Translations under genes and position numbers: made by a program
The notes under the pieces: model-generated
What the model saw: only the letters and a program-made list of their open reading frames with translations
What the model was told of the DNA's origin: nothing
The model's database searches: none
Assembly (NCBI GenBank): GCA_003996215.1
Contig: QJPP01000052.1
Coordinates: forward strand, 682,001-746,000
Reading direction: 5' to 3'
DNA length: 64,000 bases
Source of the DNA: Jaltomata sinuosa
Lineage: Eukaryota > Streptophyta > Magnoliopsida > Solanales > Solanaceae
Shown here: in pieces, positions 12,340-22,238 of the stretch
Position numbering within the stretch: position 1 is the first letter of the stretch
Layout of the letters: each line of letters opens with the position of its first letter

Positions 12340-12640
12340 CAGAAAAGCGACGGACAGAGTCTCTTTTGTCCGTCGCTTTTCTGGAATTTTTTTAAAAAAT
12401 TTCCAGAAAAAGCAACGTTTACTAGTCGCTTTTCTAGAATTTTTTTTAAAAATACCCAGAAAAAGCGACGGACAACATCACTTTTCTGGAAAAAAGAAAA
12501 AAAAAGTCATCATTTTTTCATTTGCATCGCTGTCCGTCGCTTTTGGAAAAGCGACTGACCATTTTTCCACGGGAGTGACGCCGTCGCTTTTCCGTCGCTT
12601 TTGGTCAAAAAAGCGACAGACAGCGTCCTTTTTAGCCGTC
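12340..12640. repeat. CACTA right subterminal repeat array
   Basis: Repeated AAAAGCGACGGACA and TGTCCGTCGCTTTT words, mirror of the left array. Near the end the words are degenerate (cgacagacagcgtcc). Confidence 0.75.
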
Positions 12641-13202
12641 TCTTTTTAGCCTTTCTTTAGTAATGTTCCAACATAACACGAAACCGAAATCACCGAATAT
12701 GAGTTTCTAATACGAGTAACACCACCAACAATTTTAGCACATCTAACAATCGACTCTTTGATAACACGCTAGACACGAAGATTTCAAATCTTAAAGAATC
12801 ATGCCAAAAAGGAAAAGAATAACCTTTACATACCTCTCGAACAATGACAAAAATTTTAATCAAAACTTCGCTTCAAGTACCACCCAGGTACCGCTTGAGC
12901 AGCTCCCCACACAACTCACACAAACCAACAACTAATTGACAAGAAAACAACGTACGACAAGTATTCGATAAGAATCTTACGGAATCAACTCTCCAAATTC
13001 TAAAGCAAGAAAAAGATGAAGATCTATGAACACACTTCAAATTTCAACTCGAATAACTGGATGAAGTTATTTGATTTTCTTTCTTTCGATAATCGAATAA
13101 AGCATAAAAATATTTTCCACTAAATCTCTTCATGTGCTAACTAAGTATATAGCAGCCTTTTCGGTTAAGGAAGTGAAATGCTATGAGATTTATATGTCTA
13201 CA

Positions 13203-13640
13203 CTAGATACCAAATTCTGTGCTATGCACGGGCTCAATGTTAATATTTAAAAATTTTAAGATATGTCTAATTTAAATATGCATATATTATTATTTTATTT
13301 AGATCAATTAATTTTTTAGATATGAATACATTATTTTATTTATATCAATGAAATTCATATAAAAATATACACAAATTTCCGTGCCAACACAAGTTCAATA
13401 TATGTTATATAGATAGAATTTTTAAATTTACTAAATTTATTATACGTTTTTTTTAATTGTTGTAATTTATACTACTTTTTATCTCATTTTTATCCCTTTA
13501 TGTGAGACTAATACAATTTCGAGAGTCAATAAAATTTTTATATTGTGATTTATAATGTCTTTTACGTAATTATCAAATACATAACATAATATTTTGATCA
13601 AATATATAACATATTAAAATGAAAAGTAAGATAAATAAAT
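13203..13640 (-). mobile_element. Helitron 3'-end fragment
   Basis: CTAG at 13203-13206 preceded by A, then, read on minus, a degenerate hairpin around GAGCCCGTGCATAGCAC. The interior has the same tissue of words (tgtgagactaatacaatttcgagagtcaat, tttttacg) as the tandem units of the element at 1217. The right end was not found; it lies before about 13680, where LTR sequence resumes. Confidence 0.45.
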
Positions 13641-13744
13641 TAAAATAAAAAAATATTAAATTTTTTAAAACGAAACCCTTTAAACAGATAGCTCAAGCAG
13701 GTACGTTATTCAAAAACTGTCTGCTTGAAAAAGAGGTGTCAACC

Positions 13745-13745
<1 letters not shown>

Positions 13746-13784
<39 letters not shown>
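13746..13784. repeat. (AT)n microsatellite
   Basis: About 19 TA units inside the 3' LTR. Confidence 0.9.
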
Positions 13785-13788
<4 letters not shown>

Positions 13789-14432
13789 AATATAATAATA
13801 AATATATAATAGTGCAGCATATGATATTTTTACTAGACATGAAAAGAAAAATAGATACAAAGAGCACTTGGAGCATATATACGTATACAGATGTAATAAG
13901 GGATAACTTTGATCAATTTGCGTCAATTACTTACCAAATGTTAACTGTGACGTGGCAGCATTTCAAGTGTAAATGTTGTCCATCCCTTTCACCTCCACGT
14001 CGAGTGGAGGTGACAATAATAAAGATATTTTTATCACATTACGTATGTACATATGTATTGCAGAGGTTCTTGTTAAAATATATATAACTTTTTAAATATA
14101 TCATAATAAATACAAAAATATTTTAAATAAAGTGTATCAATTATAATAATAATTTTTTAACATAATTAAACTTATTATTTCTATTAAAATATTAATAAAT
14201 TATAAAACTCTTATAAAATAAATATAAATACAAATAAACTATACGTAATTAAAAAAAAATCATAAATATTTAAGACATTTTAAGAAGGCAATAAAAATAA
14301 TTTTTTTCCAAATCTCAATTTAAATCAAATATTTCTAAATCACGTGCAATGTTATAATAAAACTATCAATTTTAGGCTCATAAGTCTTTGACGTGGGATA
14401 AAGGACAACCTTAAAACATCCGGAGTGTTACA

Positions 14433-14449
14433 TCCTCCCCCCTCCTTTG
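14433..14449 (-). other. Polypurine tract before the 3' LTR
   Basis: On minus, AAAGGAGGGGGGAGGA directly precedes TGTAACAC. It is preceded by gaggatgaatg, a combination I associate with the 3' end of Del/Tekay-type elements. It marks the second-strand priming site and fixes the LTR start at 14432. Confidence 0.8.
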
Positions 14450-15464
14450 AAACATTCATCCTCGAATGTGAAATAGAACGCACGAGTAAAACTAGGAACT
14501 TCTTAAATTTTCGACAGAACCTCTCCTATACATCGAATTATACCAGACCTACAAAACAATTCAAAAATAAGCTGCGTGCCTCACAAGGCCACTAGAAGCT
14601 ACGAAAAACTCATCGGGTTTTACACAGCCATTAATGACACAAATTCACAATTGAGAGGGAAACTTACCTCAAATGAAAACACCATATCCTCGAAAATGCT
14701 ATGACACCAAAAAACAGGATCGACCTTTTTCATAAGGTCTGCTGAAGTTTGACGATCGAATCACCATCACACTCTTTCGATAATTCAACTCTTAAGACTT
14801 ATCTCTATAGCACGATTTAAAAGATGAAAGAAGGGTAATCAATCCTAAATGCCTCGTAGCCTCCTGATTATACGGGTGGTGCACAACACACCCATAAGTA
14901 AAATTCTACTAGACATGACTAAAAGCGAATTTACCTTGATCCGAGGAGTGTCACGTGACACTACTTTGTCAAACTCTTTTACTAGATATATATGTAAAAA
15001 TAATAAATAAAATAAAAATATAAGGTAAAGCACTTAAGGTGACACTCCTTGTATACAAAGTGCTGACCTAGTGGTTAAGGGTCAGTTTTCGCTAGCGAGA
15101 TCACGAGTTCGAACTTGTGTGCGTGCACTCCAGCCTCCCATTTTTTTTTTGTCTTAAACTTTAATTTTAAAGTCTGACAGGTACACTTTAATTTAAATGA
15201 AGATGTGAGTAGTTTATTTAATTTAAAAGCCTAAGATATTATCTTAAAGAAAAGGGTAGGCAGTTATTTTTATTAAAAACAGATTATTTTGTAATTTTAT
15301 CTAAATTTTATATTAAATAAAAAACTAAAATTTTGGGGGTAAAAAAAAGACTTCATTAACCTTCCCCTTTGAGTCACTCTTGTTCTTTAAATGATGGCAC
15401 CGCTTATGAAAAATCCTGCATACGCCATTGGACACGGCTAGTAGACTCAATAGGACACGACGTT
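14450..15464 (-). mobile_element. Shrunken interior of the chromovirus-like element
   Basis: About 1 kb between polypurine tract and primer-binding site. It contains no gag, protease, RT or integrase reading frame on either strand, only a 3'-UTR-like part (14450-15000), a SINE-like insertion (15056-15150) and a short leader-like part next to the primer site. A normal interior would be several kb, so coding sequence has been lost. Confidence 0.6.
15056..15150 (+). mobile_element. tRNA-derived SINE-like insertion
   Basis: Pol III promoter boxes are spaced as in tRNA-derived SINEs: A box TGACCTAGTGG (15064-15074) and B box GAGTTCGAACT (15105-15115), followed by a T10 run. The cloverleaf cannot fold into a normal tRNA (poor acceptor and anticodon arms), so this is not a tRNA gene. 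Ends and target duplication were not resolved; some Solanaceae SINEs extend further 3'. Confidence 0.55.
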
Positions 15465-15477
15465 GCTCTGATATCAA
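15465..15477 (-). other. Primer-binding site (initiator Met tRNA type)
   Basis: TTGATATCAGAGC on minus differs by one transition from the TTGGTATCAGAGC site that pairs with initiator methionine tRNA. It sits three bases after the LTR end at 15481. Confidence 0.75.
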
Positions 15478-15522
15478 GTTTATCACAATTAATAGAAAAT
15501 TATTTTGAATAAATCCTAGCAC

Positions 15523-15525
<3 letters not shown>

Positions 15526-15615
<90 letters not shown>
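15526..15615. repeat. (AAT)n microsatellite, about 30 units
   Basis: Perfect trinucleotide run in the 5' LTR; the 3' LTR has only three units at the matching place, so it expanded after insertion. Confidence 0.95.
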
Positions 15616-15616
<1 letters not shown>

Positions 15617-15837
15617 TTTTCAATATAGCTAAACTTACTATCTTCATTAAAATATTAATAAATTATAAAACTCTTATAAAATAAATATAGATGCAAATAA
15701 AATATATTGTAATCAAAATATTTTTTTTTTCAAATCCCAATTTAAAATCAATTATTCACAAATCACGCGCAATGTTATAATAACACAATCAATTTTAGGC
15801 TCATAAGCTTTCGACGCGGGATAAAGGACAACCTTGA

Positions 15838-18819
15838 TGTAACACCTCGCCCGTTCAAACGTTGGATTAACTCATATTTTTGGGGTAAGACTAAGAGTTC
15901 TTAATATGTAGAAAGGGTATTTTATGAAGTATTTTAATTGCACAATAGTCGTATATTAAGTTTTGAAGTCAAGCAAGTTACAAAATAAAAGTCGGGGAAA
16001 GTTATTGTAAATTCCGTTAAGAAATTCTCTGAAATTTTAGGTCAAATGTCTCAAACGTTTTCTCCAAATATACAAAGAGTTAGAAGGCCACCGACCCACC
16101 AAATCGAAGGTCTACGAGTCTAGTTTTCAATGCACTAAATTATTTATCCATACGACTTCATAATAGGGAGATATTTATATTTTCATAAGATTGCACAAGC
16201 AGGCACGTCAAGGTGGGCCACCTAGCCCCAAGTCAGTTTAGCTCTATAATAGATGATTCTGCTTCGTTTTAATTCAGAGAAACCAACAAAAAACTACAGA
16301 AAATCAGAGAAAATCTCCTAAATCATCCATGGACTTTGATGCTTTCAATTCAAAAATTTAATGGAAGTTGCTCTACATCGTGAGCTCATCATCGTGGTAT
16401 AGTTTTCTCATCGATTTTGACTCTGTTTATTGCTACTGCAAAGAGGAAATTCGTGGAGTTGATGTCTCTCTAGTGTTATCATCTGATTATCGAAAGTTAA
16501 GAGTTCTAAATCCTCGACTCATTCTTAAATTGAGCTTTAGAATCAATTTTGAGGAGGACTTATTGTTATCGGTATGTTTGTCGTATTTTTTTGCCGTATA
16601 TTGTTACAGTTCATGGTAGGTTCTTCTAACAACATGTTTACTTTGGGATTTCAATGCTTTTTACAGATGTAGCCTTCCTCCTATGACCCACCTTCGCAAT
16701 TTCATATTCTAGTATCATTTATAGATTTTCAAGCCACGAAGTGGTATTTTAAATTTCGTGGCTCCGGACAGCCCCTTTGTCTTATTGAGTTGGATTGTTA
16801 TTGTTTTATATTGATGATGTTAAGGTGTTGGAGGTCCTGGGGGTTGGTTTGATTCTTATTGGAGTCATGTACGATGATTGTTGGATTGAACGACGTGAAG
16901 TACACTTTGAAATAGTGTCTCGGGAGCTCGTCACTCCTTTGAGATATGGTTAGCATATTGTTGTTTGATTTATCTGTCATTTATAATTGTTATTGGCCTC
17001 ATTTTATGTTTTGGGGTTGACTGATCGTGAGTGTGATATTAACACCTTATTAATTGTCTATGACTCATTCTCGCAGCCTTGTTTCTTTTAGCAAATGTTG
17101 CATTATGATAGGTTGGTCAAGTTTCATAGTAAGGCTTCGGTTGAAAGGTATGTTAAGGCTTCCTTTTCTATTTTTGGCATGACCCTAAAGGCTTAAGCTT
17201 GTTATAGCTTGTGTAATGTCGTTATTTTACTTGTGGCCTTATAGTATTGAGTTTTGCTCCATAGCATGATATAGCGACTATCAACAGCACTCTATTCCTT
17301 AGCTAGCAGCCTAGAAAAGCATGTTATGATTGTATTGAGGTCACCTGTGATTACTTAATATTATTTTGTTATTTTTATCATCTTGTTGCCGTTTATGAGC
17401 TTGTTTTGGCCTTAGCAGGCACTGACACTGCAGAATTTTGGAGCCTACATTCTGATTACTATTATCATTTCTTCGGGCTGGACAGAATGTACCAACAGAA
17501 TGAGCAAGTTATACCTCGGGGTAGAAATTACATTATATTACTGTGCCTTCAGGCCGAGCAGATCATACCTACGGGATGGATAGGCTGTACCTTTGGGACA
17601 ACAATTATATTATATTATTGCGCTTCGGGTCGGGTAGACCGTACCTATGGGCCGAATAAACCGTACATATGGAACGGGCAGGTTGTACTCATGGGTAACA
17701 CTTATATGGTACCACAGAGCTTCAGAGTTGTATTGATTCACGACACATATATATTCAGATAGTTCAGATCAGATCATCATTAAGGTCCAAATAAGGGGGC
17801 CAGTATTGGTATTTAGCGACTGTTTGCGCCTTTAAGACTTATGGCAATTGTATGTTGTTTTTACTTGTCGGCCTTATGGGGGCTAGGTCAGGTTATTGTT
17901 TGCTATGTGTTTTAGATGGTGTCTTATTGCAGGAAGGTAAATTATTGTACTTTATTTTGTTCAGGTCTTGAACTTCAGTTTCAGTTTTAAGTTTGCCTTA
18001 CATACTCGGTACATTATTTTGTACTGACACCCCATTGCCTGGGGGCGTTGCCCTCATGCCTGCAGGTCCTGAGCGATGATCAGACATACCTGTTGGGTAG
18101 CATAGCCGATCTTTCAGCGGGTTGGTTGACTCCTTTTCTTCCAGGGGTCACCAAAGCCTCAGAGGTTTGCTTTTTTGCTGTTTATAGCTTTTGGGTAGGT
18201 TGGGGCCCTGTCCCACCAAGTATTATTTTCATAAAGGATTGTACACTAGTTTATTGGGTTACATAGTTATGATGGTGGCTATTTTGACCTTGTATATTTA
18301 TTAGTTGTAGCTTGCTAGCCAATTGAGCCTTGTTGTTGTTCTTGTTGGCAGTTAGTGGCTCATTGGCCTAGTTTACATTGCATTTACATGTTTTCAATTC
18401 TTATATAGAGATTATAGTGGCCTCAATGACCCGCATAGTGTTTATGCTTTCCTAGATATCATGACGGCCTCGACGGCCCAAACATGACTTATGTGCTACC
18501 TGCTTATTGCTTTATATGAACTGTTGGGAGTAGCTGTTTTCTTTCTAGAGATGTGAACAGGGGCCTTACCGGCCGAGGTTGATTTTTAAGCCGAGATATA
18601 CTTGTTTCTTTTCTTGATTGTGTGTGGCTGCTATGCACCATTGAAAAATGGTTCAGTAGGGTCGGCTTTGGCCTAAGTTTTGGCATCAGGTGCCAGTTGT
18701 GCCCCCCGAAACCGGGGAGGCTGGAACCAAAGAAAGACTGTACCCGACGTCCCTTCCTCTCATCAGACAGCTATCTCGAGCTCATTGAACACTAACTTTC
18801 TTTGTGCCCCGGCGTGACA
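15838..18819 (+). mobile_element. Solo LTR, chromovirus-like, 2982 bp
   Basis: Opens TGTAACACCTCGCCC and closes GCCCCGGCGTGACA, with near-identical 5-bp flanks cttga (15833-15837) and cttaa (18820-18824). There is no primer site, polypurine tract or coding region, so only one LTR remains after LTR-LTR recombination. A TATA-like ctataatag lies at 16243-16251, followed by an A-rich leader (accaacaaaaaactacagaa). The part at 17985-18070 is the antisense counterpart of 4355-4430. The insertion lies 23 bp from the outer end of the older LTR. Confidence 0.8.
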
Positions 18820-18847
18820 CTTAAAACCCCCTGAGTGTTACAGATAT

Positions 18848-19140
18848 ATAATCGCAATATTAATTTAGTTTGTAGTAGCAAGAATAACCACTATGTCTCG
18901 AGGGGTGGTGGTTATGCATTACTACTATTTAGAAGAGTGAAGAAGCATATATTTTATCGTCGACATGTGTGCTTCATGGTATTAGTATTAGGGCGTTCTT
19001 GTCATTTTAGGTGAAGAATATTTGAACTTTCAACTGTTACATTGTAACATGTCTCAACATAAAAGATTAGCAGCCCGTCACTGCAACAACATACACACCA
19101 GAAGCTCCATTTATGCCACCTGCTCTGTTTGCTCCCTCAA
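18848..19140. other. Right flank of the composite element, unassigned
   Basis: No element ends and no coding potential seen. Together with 2426-2942 it is the presumed empty site of the composite element. Confidence 0.4.
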
Positions 19141-19741
19141 TATTAATTTATTTGTCTAATTTTGACTTGACACAAAATTTAAAAATCTCAATTTCTTTGA
19201 ATATTATTATTTTAAATTATTAAATATATTAAAATATCTTTTATTTTGTGATCCTAAACGTGTCATGTGAAAACTAGAAGTAAATGATTGTCAAAAGAGA
19301 AAATAGACATTCTTTTTTAAATTTTGTGTTGAAATAAATTATTATGAAGGAAGTTTCAATAATTTATATATTTAGAAATTATGTACAAAATATTATAAAT
19401 TACAATAATTAATAATTTAAAATATTTTAAAAAACATACTATTAAAAAAGTATTGTCAAAGAAAAATTTGATTGCACCTCCAGATTTTATATGTGCCACA
19501 TAAATTAAGACAAAGGAAGTTAAGATATTTTCAATAATTTATATATTTATAAATTACGTTTGTAGATAATGTAAAAAATACTATAAATCACAATAATTAA
19601 TAACTTAAAATACTTTAAATTTTTTTAAAATTATGATTAAATAAAAATTTGATTGATTCTCAAAATTTCATTTGTCATATAATTTGAAATAGAAAAAGTA
19701 ACATATATTGGGTGTGTGTTGGCACGGGCTCTTGTATCTAG
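19141..19741 (+). mobile_element. Helitron-like fragment with 3' end on the plus strand
   Basis: The right end reads GGCACGGGCTCTTGTATCTAG, with CTAG at 19738-19741, matching the spacer and terminus of the element at 1217 in opposite orientation. The hairpin is degenerate. The interior holds reverse-orientation units of the same 120-140 bp repeat (for example catataatttgaaatagaaaaagtaac). The 5' end is not defined. Confidence 0.4.
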
Positions 19742-20376
19742 CTAGAAAATAAGACACTTGTCTTAAGCCTCCAAATTTGAGGGGAGTGGATCTAGGATTT
19801 TAAGCTTGTAAGTTTTCAATAAAAAAATATTAATATGCAATAATAATCGGCAAAAAAATAAGTCTTATTTTGACATTTTTCATTTTCACTTTTATAAATT
19901 TTTCTTTAATTTTTATTTATATAAAATAATCCCATAGAAAATTTAGAATTCAAATTCTAAATATTTATTGCAAAAAGTATGGTCAAACACAACTTTAACT
20001 TTGAAAATTTCAAATAAAGTGAATCTTTTTTGTTTTTATTGCCAAACGCCCACTAAAGAGTGAAGAAAAACCTTGCCACAAAATAGCAGAATAAGAGATT
20101 ATTTAGAACCCTAAATTTTTTATTTCAAAGTTGATTTGGAATATTGAAATTTAAGTAAAAAACCATTTTGTTACTATCTTTTTGTTTTTGTTTTTGTTTT
20201 TTTTAAAAGGCTGCTGGTGAAAACAAAAAGGTAGTTCTAATAGAAACCGATATAATCAAGTGTATACATGGAGATTCGATACCTCGTTGACCAGCCCAAA
20301 CGAATTTTGAAAGGTCCTTAGTTGCCAAGGAGCAAACTATCAAACTTCGTTTAAAATTCCCATCTATATATACTTA
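19742..20376. other. No recognisable feature
   Basis: AT-rich with no supported ORF or element end. The piece 20200-20376 is less AT-rich but shows no continuous reading frame. Confidence 0.4.
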
Positions 20377-21354
20377 CTAGATACGGAAAGGCCCGTTTAC
20401 GGGCCCAACACTGAAAGTTTTGTTTATCTTTTTTCATGAAAAAATAATCGATTCTCATTTTTTATCTATATACACACGGAGTAATGATAAAATTCTCCAT
20501 TTATAGTTCATAATAAATTATTTTTCATTTGATCAAACTAAAGCAATAACTTATAATTTGTTTAAACCTTCAATTAGCATTAAAAGATTTATATGTTCCA
20601 TTACTTATTCCAACCTCTAGGGAAATTTGGTGCACTAAAGCTCATGCTATGCGCGGGTTCTGAAAAGGGCCGGACTACAAGGGTCTATCATACACAGTAT
20701 TACCCTACATTTTTGTAAGAGATTGTTTAAATGGTTTGAACTCGTGACTTCCTGGTCACACAGCAATAACTTTATCATTTACAACAAGACTCCCCTTCTA
20801 CTTCAATTCAATTCAATATATTATTAGCTTGATTAAAATTGTAACTTAATGTGCTAATCTACACAAATACCTTTTAATTTTTTTTGAGTCAAAAAATATA
20901 CAATCTTCTTTAGTACATAAGTAAACGTAAATAAAATTAATTACTTAAGAAGGCTTTTATATATATAAAAATAATGTCCCTCACATGGAACAAGGCTTTT
21001 GTGGATTTTGAGAAAGAATTGAATTTTTCTAGAATTTCATTTTGATCATTAATTATGCATTTATAATTTTGCTCTTAAATAAAGTTAGAATTACTAAAAT
21101 GCTTTAGTGAATCTTGAGAAAGAATTGGATTCTTCTAGAATTTTTTTGATCATTAATTACACTACACCATTTTAATTTTGTCCTTGAATAAAGTTGAATT
21201 ACTAAAATGTCCTTGTGGATCTTGAGAATAAATTAGATTCTTCTAGAATTTCATTTTGATCATCAACTACATCATTATAATTTTACCCTTAAATAAAGTT
21301 AGAATTACTAAAATTCCCTTAACCGTCCTTCTCATGGCTCTTCTATATAATAGA
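20377..21354 (-). mobile_element. Helitron, non-autonomous, 978 bp
   Basis: 3' end on minus: hairpin GGGCCCGTAAACGGGCC (about 20391-20407), spacer, CTAG at 20377-20380 preceded by A. 5' end on minus: TCTATTATATAGAAGAGCCA ending at 21354, the kind of TC start seen in plant Helitrons. It carries three 105-bp tandem repeats and no Rep/helicase gene. The base next to the 5' end is not the expected one, so the exact edge may be off by a few bases. Confidence 0.65.
21001..21315 (+). repeat. Three ~105-bp tandem repeats inside the Helitron
   Basis: Units start near 21001, 21108 and 21212. Each runs from ttgagaaagaatt-like through tctagaattt and ttttgatcat to agaattactaaaat. Confidence 0.8.
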
Positions 21355-22069
21355 AATATCGGTAATTGGTTTTCCAATATAATTATAAACTCTCGAGAAA
21401 AGTTAGGGGTTTCCAGAAACCTTGTATCCACTATAGATTCACCCCTGTGAGGGGTCTCATTTTTCAGAAATAATAGTTATAGGTATTCTTAAATATAAAT
21501 AAAAAACTATACTGTCTGTTTCAATCTTTAATTTAAAATTATAAAATTTAAATTTTTTTTTTACTTTCTTATTAAGCTTCAAATTCCATGTTGAATCAAA
21601 ATTATACAAACAAATTAAAATGGAGATGGTACTATTTATAGAAAAAATTAATTGTTTCAAATAAAAAGGAAGAAATAACTTTGCATCTCAAAATAATTTT
21701 TAAGAAATACATTAACAGTTTGAATCTTAAAAAAAAAAGCTACTAGAAGAAGGACTTTAAATAAAAAAAATTATTATTCAAAAGCTTAAGGCCTCTGATT
21801 CATTTTTTATTTTAGGTCACCAAAGTGCTTGAGCCACCACTGATCTCTCGTATAGTACATATGATCTCATCCCTATGCGAATAGCAAAATAGGCTATGAA
21901 TGTGTTTGGTACGAAGGCATGAAAAATATTTTTTCTTAAAAACATATTTTATTAAAAATAAGTGAGTTTTTTTTTATTTTCTAGTGTTCGAAAAGTAAAT
22001 AAAAAAAATATAATTTTAAAAGTATTTATACGTAATCTAGCAAAACACTATTGTGGGTATGGGTAGGAG
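21355..22069. other. No recognisable feature
   Basis: AT-rich sequence without supported ORF or element end. A short reading frame on minus at 21457-21660 is low-complexity and judged spurious. Confidence 0.4.
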
Positions 22070-22238
22070 TAGGGGTGACAAACGAGCGGGTCGATTTGGA
22101 TATGGGTAGGTCAAAAATGAGTCAGGTGAAAATGAATAAAATATTTTACTCGACTGATATTTGATATGGATAAAAAAGGGTAAACCCAATGGATAATATC
22201 CATATTATCCATTGCTTCTTATTAAGTAAAGAAATAAG
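22070..22238 (+). mobile_element. hAT MITE, left part only
   Basis: Starts TAGGGGTGACAAACGAGCGG, a known style of plant hAT terminus, followed by the typical gggtcaaaaatg and ggataatatccatattatcc text. No matching right end follows; the element at 22239 interrupts it, so the other half should lie beyond that element, outside this window. Confidence 0.55.

Larger units (their letters stand above)
5102..12665 (+). mobile_element. CACTA (En/Spm) transposon, 7564 bp, non-autonomous
   Basis: The left end is CACTACTAAAAA (5102) and the right end, read inward on minus, is CATTACTAAAG (12665), a CACTA terminus with one changed base. Both sides carry the 3-bp target duplication ttc (5099-5101 and 12666-12668), as CACTA elements make. 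Subterminal arrays of AAGCGACGGACAA and its reverse complement fill about 5120-5545 and 12340-12640. Inside are a leader exon, a 4.4-kb intron of satellite-like repeats and a broken TnpA-like gene. No TnpD (the DDE/D transposase) is present, so movement would need a helper. It is inserted in the minus-oriented LTR. Confidence 0.9.
2948..14432 (-). mobile_element. 3' LTR, broken into four pieces by insertions
   Basis: LTR pieces are 2948-3329, 4355-5101, 12669-13202 and roughly 13650-14432, together about 2.4 kb, similar to the 2.98-kb solo LTR of the same style at 15838-18819. Near 4355-4430 the minus-strand text (a tract about cctaggggcgctgcattcatgcc) corresponds to the plus-strand text of the solo LTR at about 17985-18070, supporting common descent. 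The gaps are the hAT element, the CACTA element and a Helitron piece. Confidence 0.6.
2948..18842 (-). mobile_element. Composite chromovirus-like (Del/Tekay-type) LTR element
   Basis: On the minus strand the element opens TGTAACACTC (18842) and closes GGGGCGTGACA (2948). Exactly gatat flanks it on both sides (2943-2947 and 18843-18847). A primer-binding site (15465-15477) and a polypurine tract (14433-14449) are present in the correct order. The interior between them is only about 1 kb, without gag or pol, so it is a deletion derivative. Insertions inside it are a hAT element, a CACTA element, a Helitron fragment, a SINE-like piece and a solo LTR. The assignment to long-LTR chromoviruses rests on the TGTAACAC...GCGTGACA ends and the Met-type primer site; no chromodomain or pol remains to confirm it. 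A competing reading is a short-LTR element (LTRs about 14099-14432 and 15481-18842) inserted in an older LTR. Confidence 0.65.
15481..18842 (-). mobile_element. 5' LTR, internally shortened, with nested solo LTR
   Basis: Outside the solo LTR only about 380 bp remain (15481-15837 and 18820-18842). This part matches 14099-14432 of the 3' LTR: both contain caattttaggctcataag, ggataaaggacaacctt and the shared attaataaattataaaactc block. An expanded (AAT)n tract sits in this copy. Because the 3' LTR is several times longer, this LTR has lost most of its length, apparently joining near a short GTGA word. Confidence 0.55.

Noticed and set aside
13746..13784. Promoter TATA region
   Set aside because: Pure dinucleotide microsatellite without start-site context.
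15056..15150. tRNA gene
   Set aside because: A and B boxes are present but the acceptor and anticodon arms do not pair and a poly-T follows; it fits a SINE.
17406..18266. Frames of 118 and 72 codons inside the solo LTR
   Set aside because: They overlap LTR text that recurs elsewhere with stops; no recognisable domain.
14099..18842. Separate short-LTR (TRIM-like) element
   Set aside because: Internally plausible (repeat pair, primer site, polypurine tract), but the left end has no matching target duplication, whereas gatat matches perfectly at 2943 and 18843; kept as an alternative.
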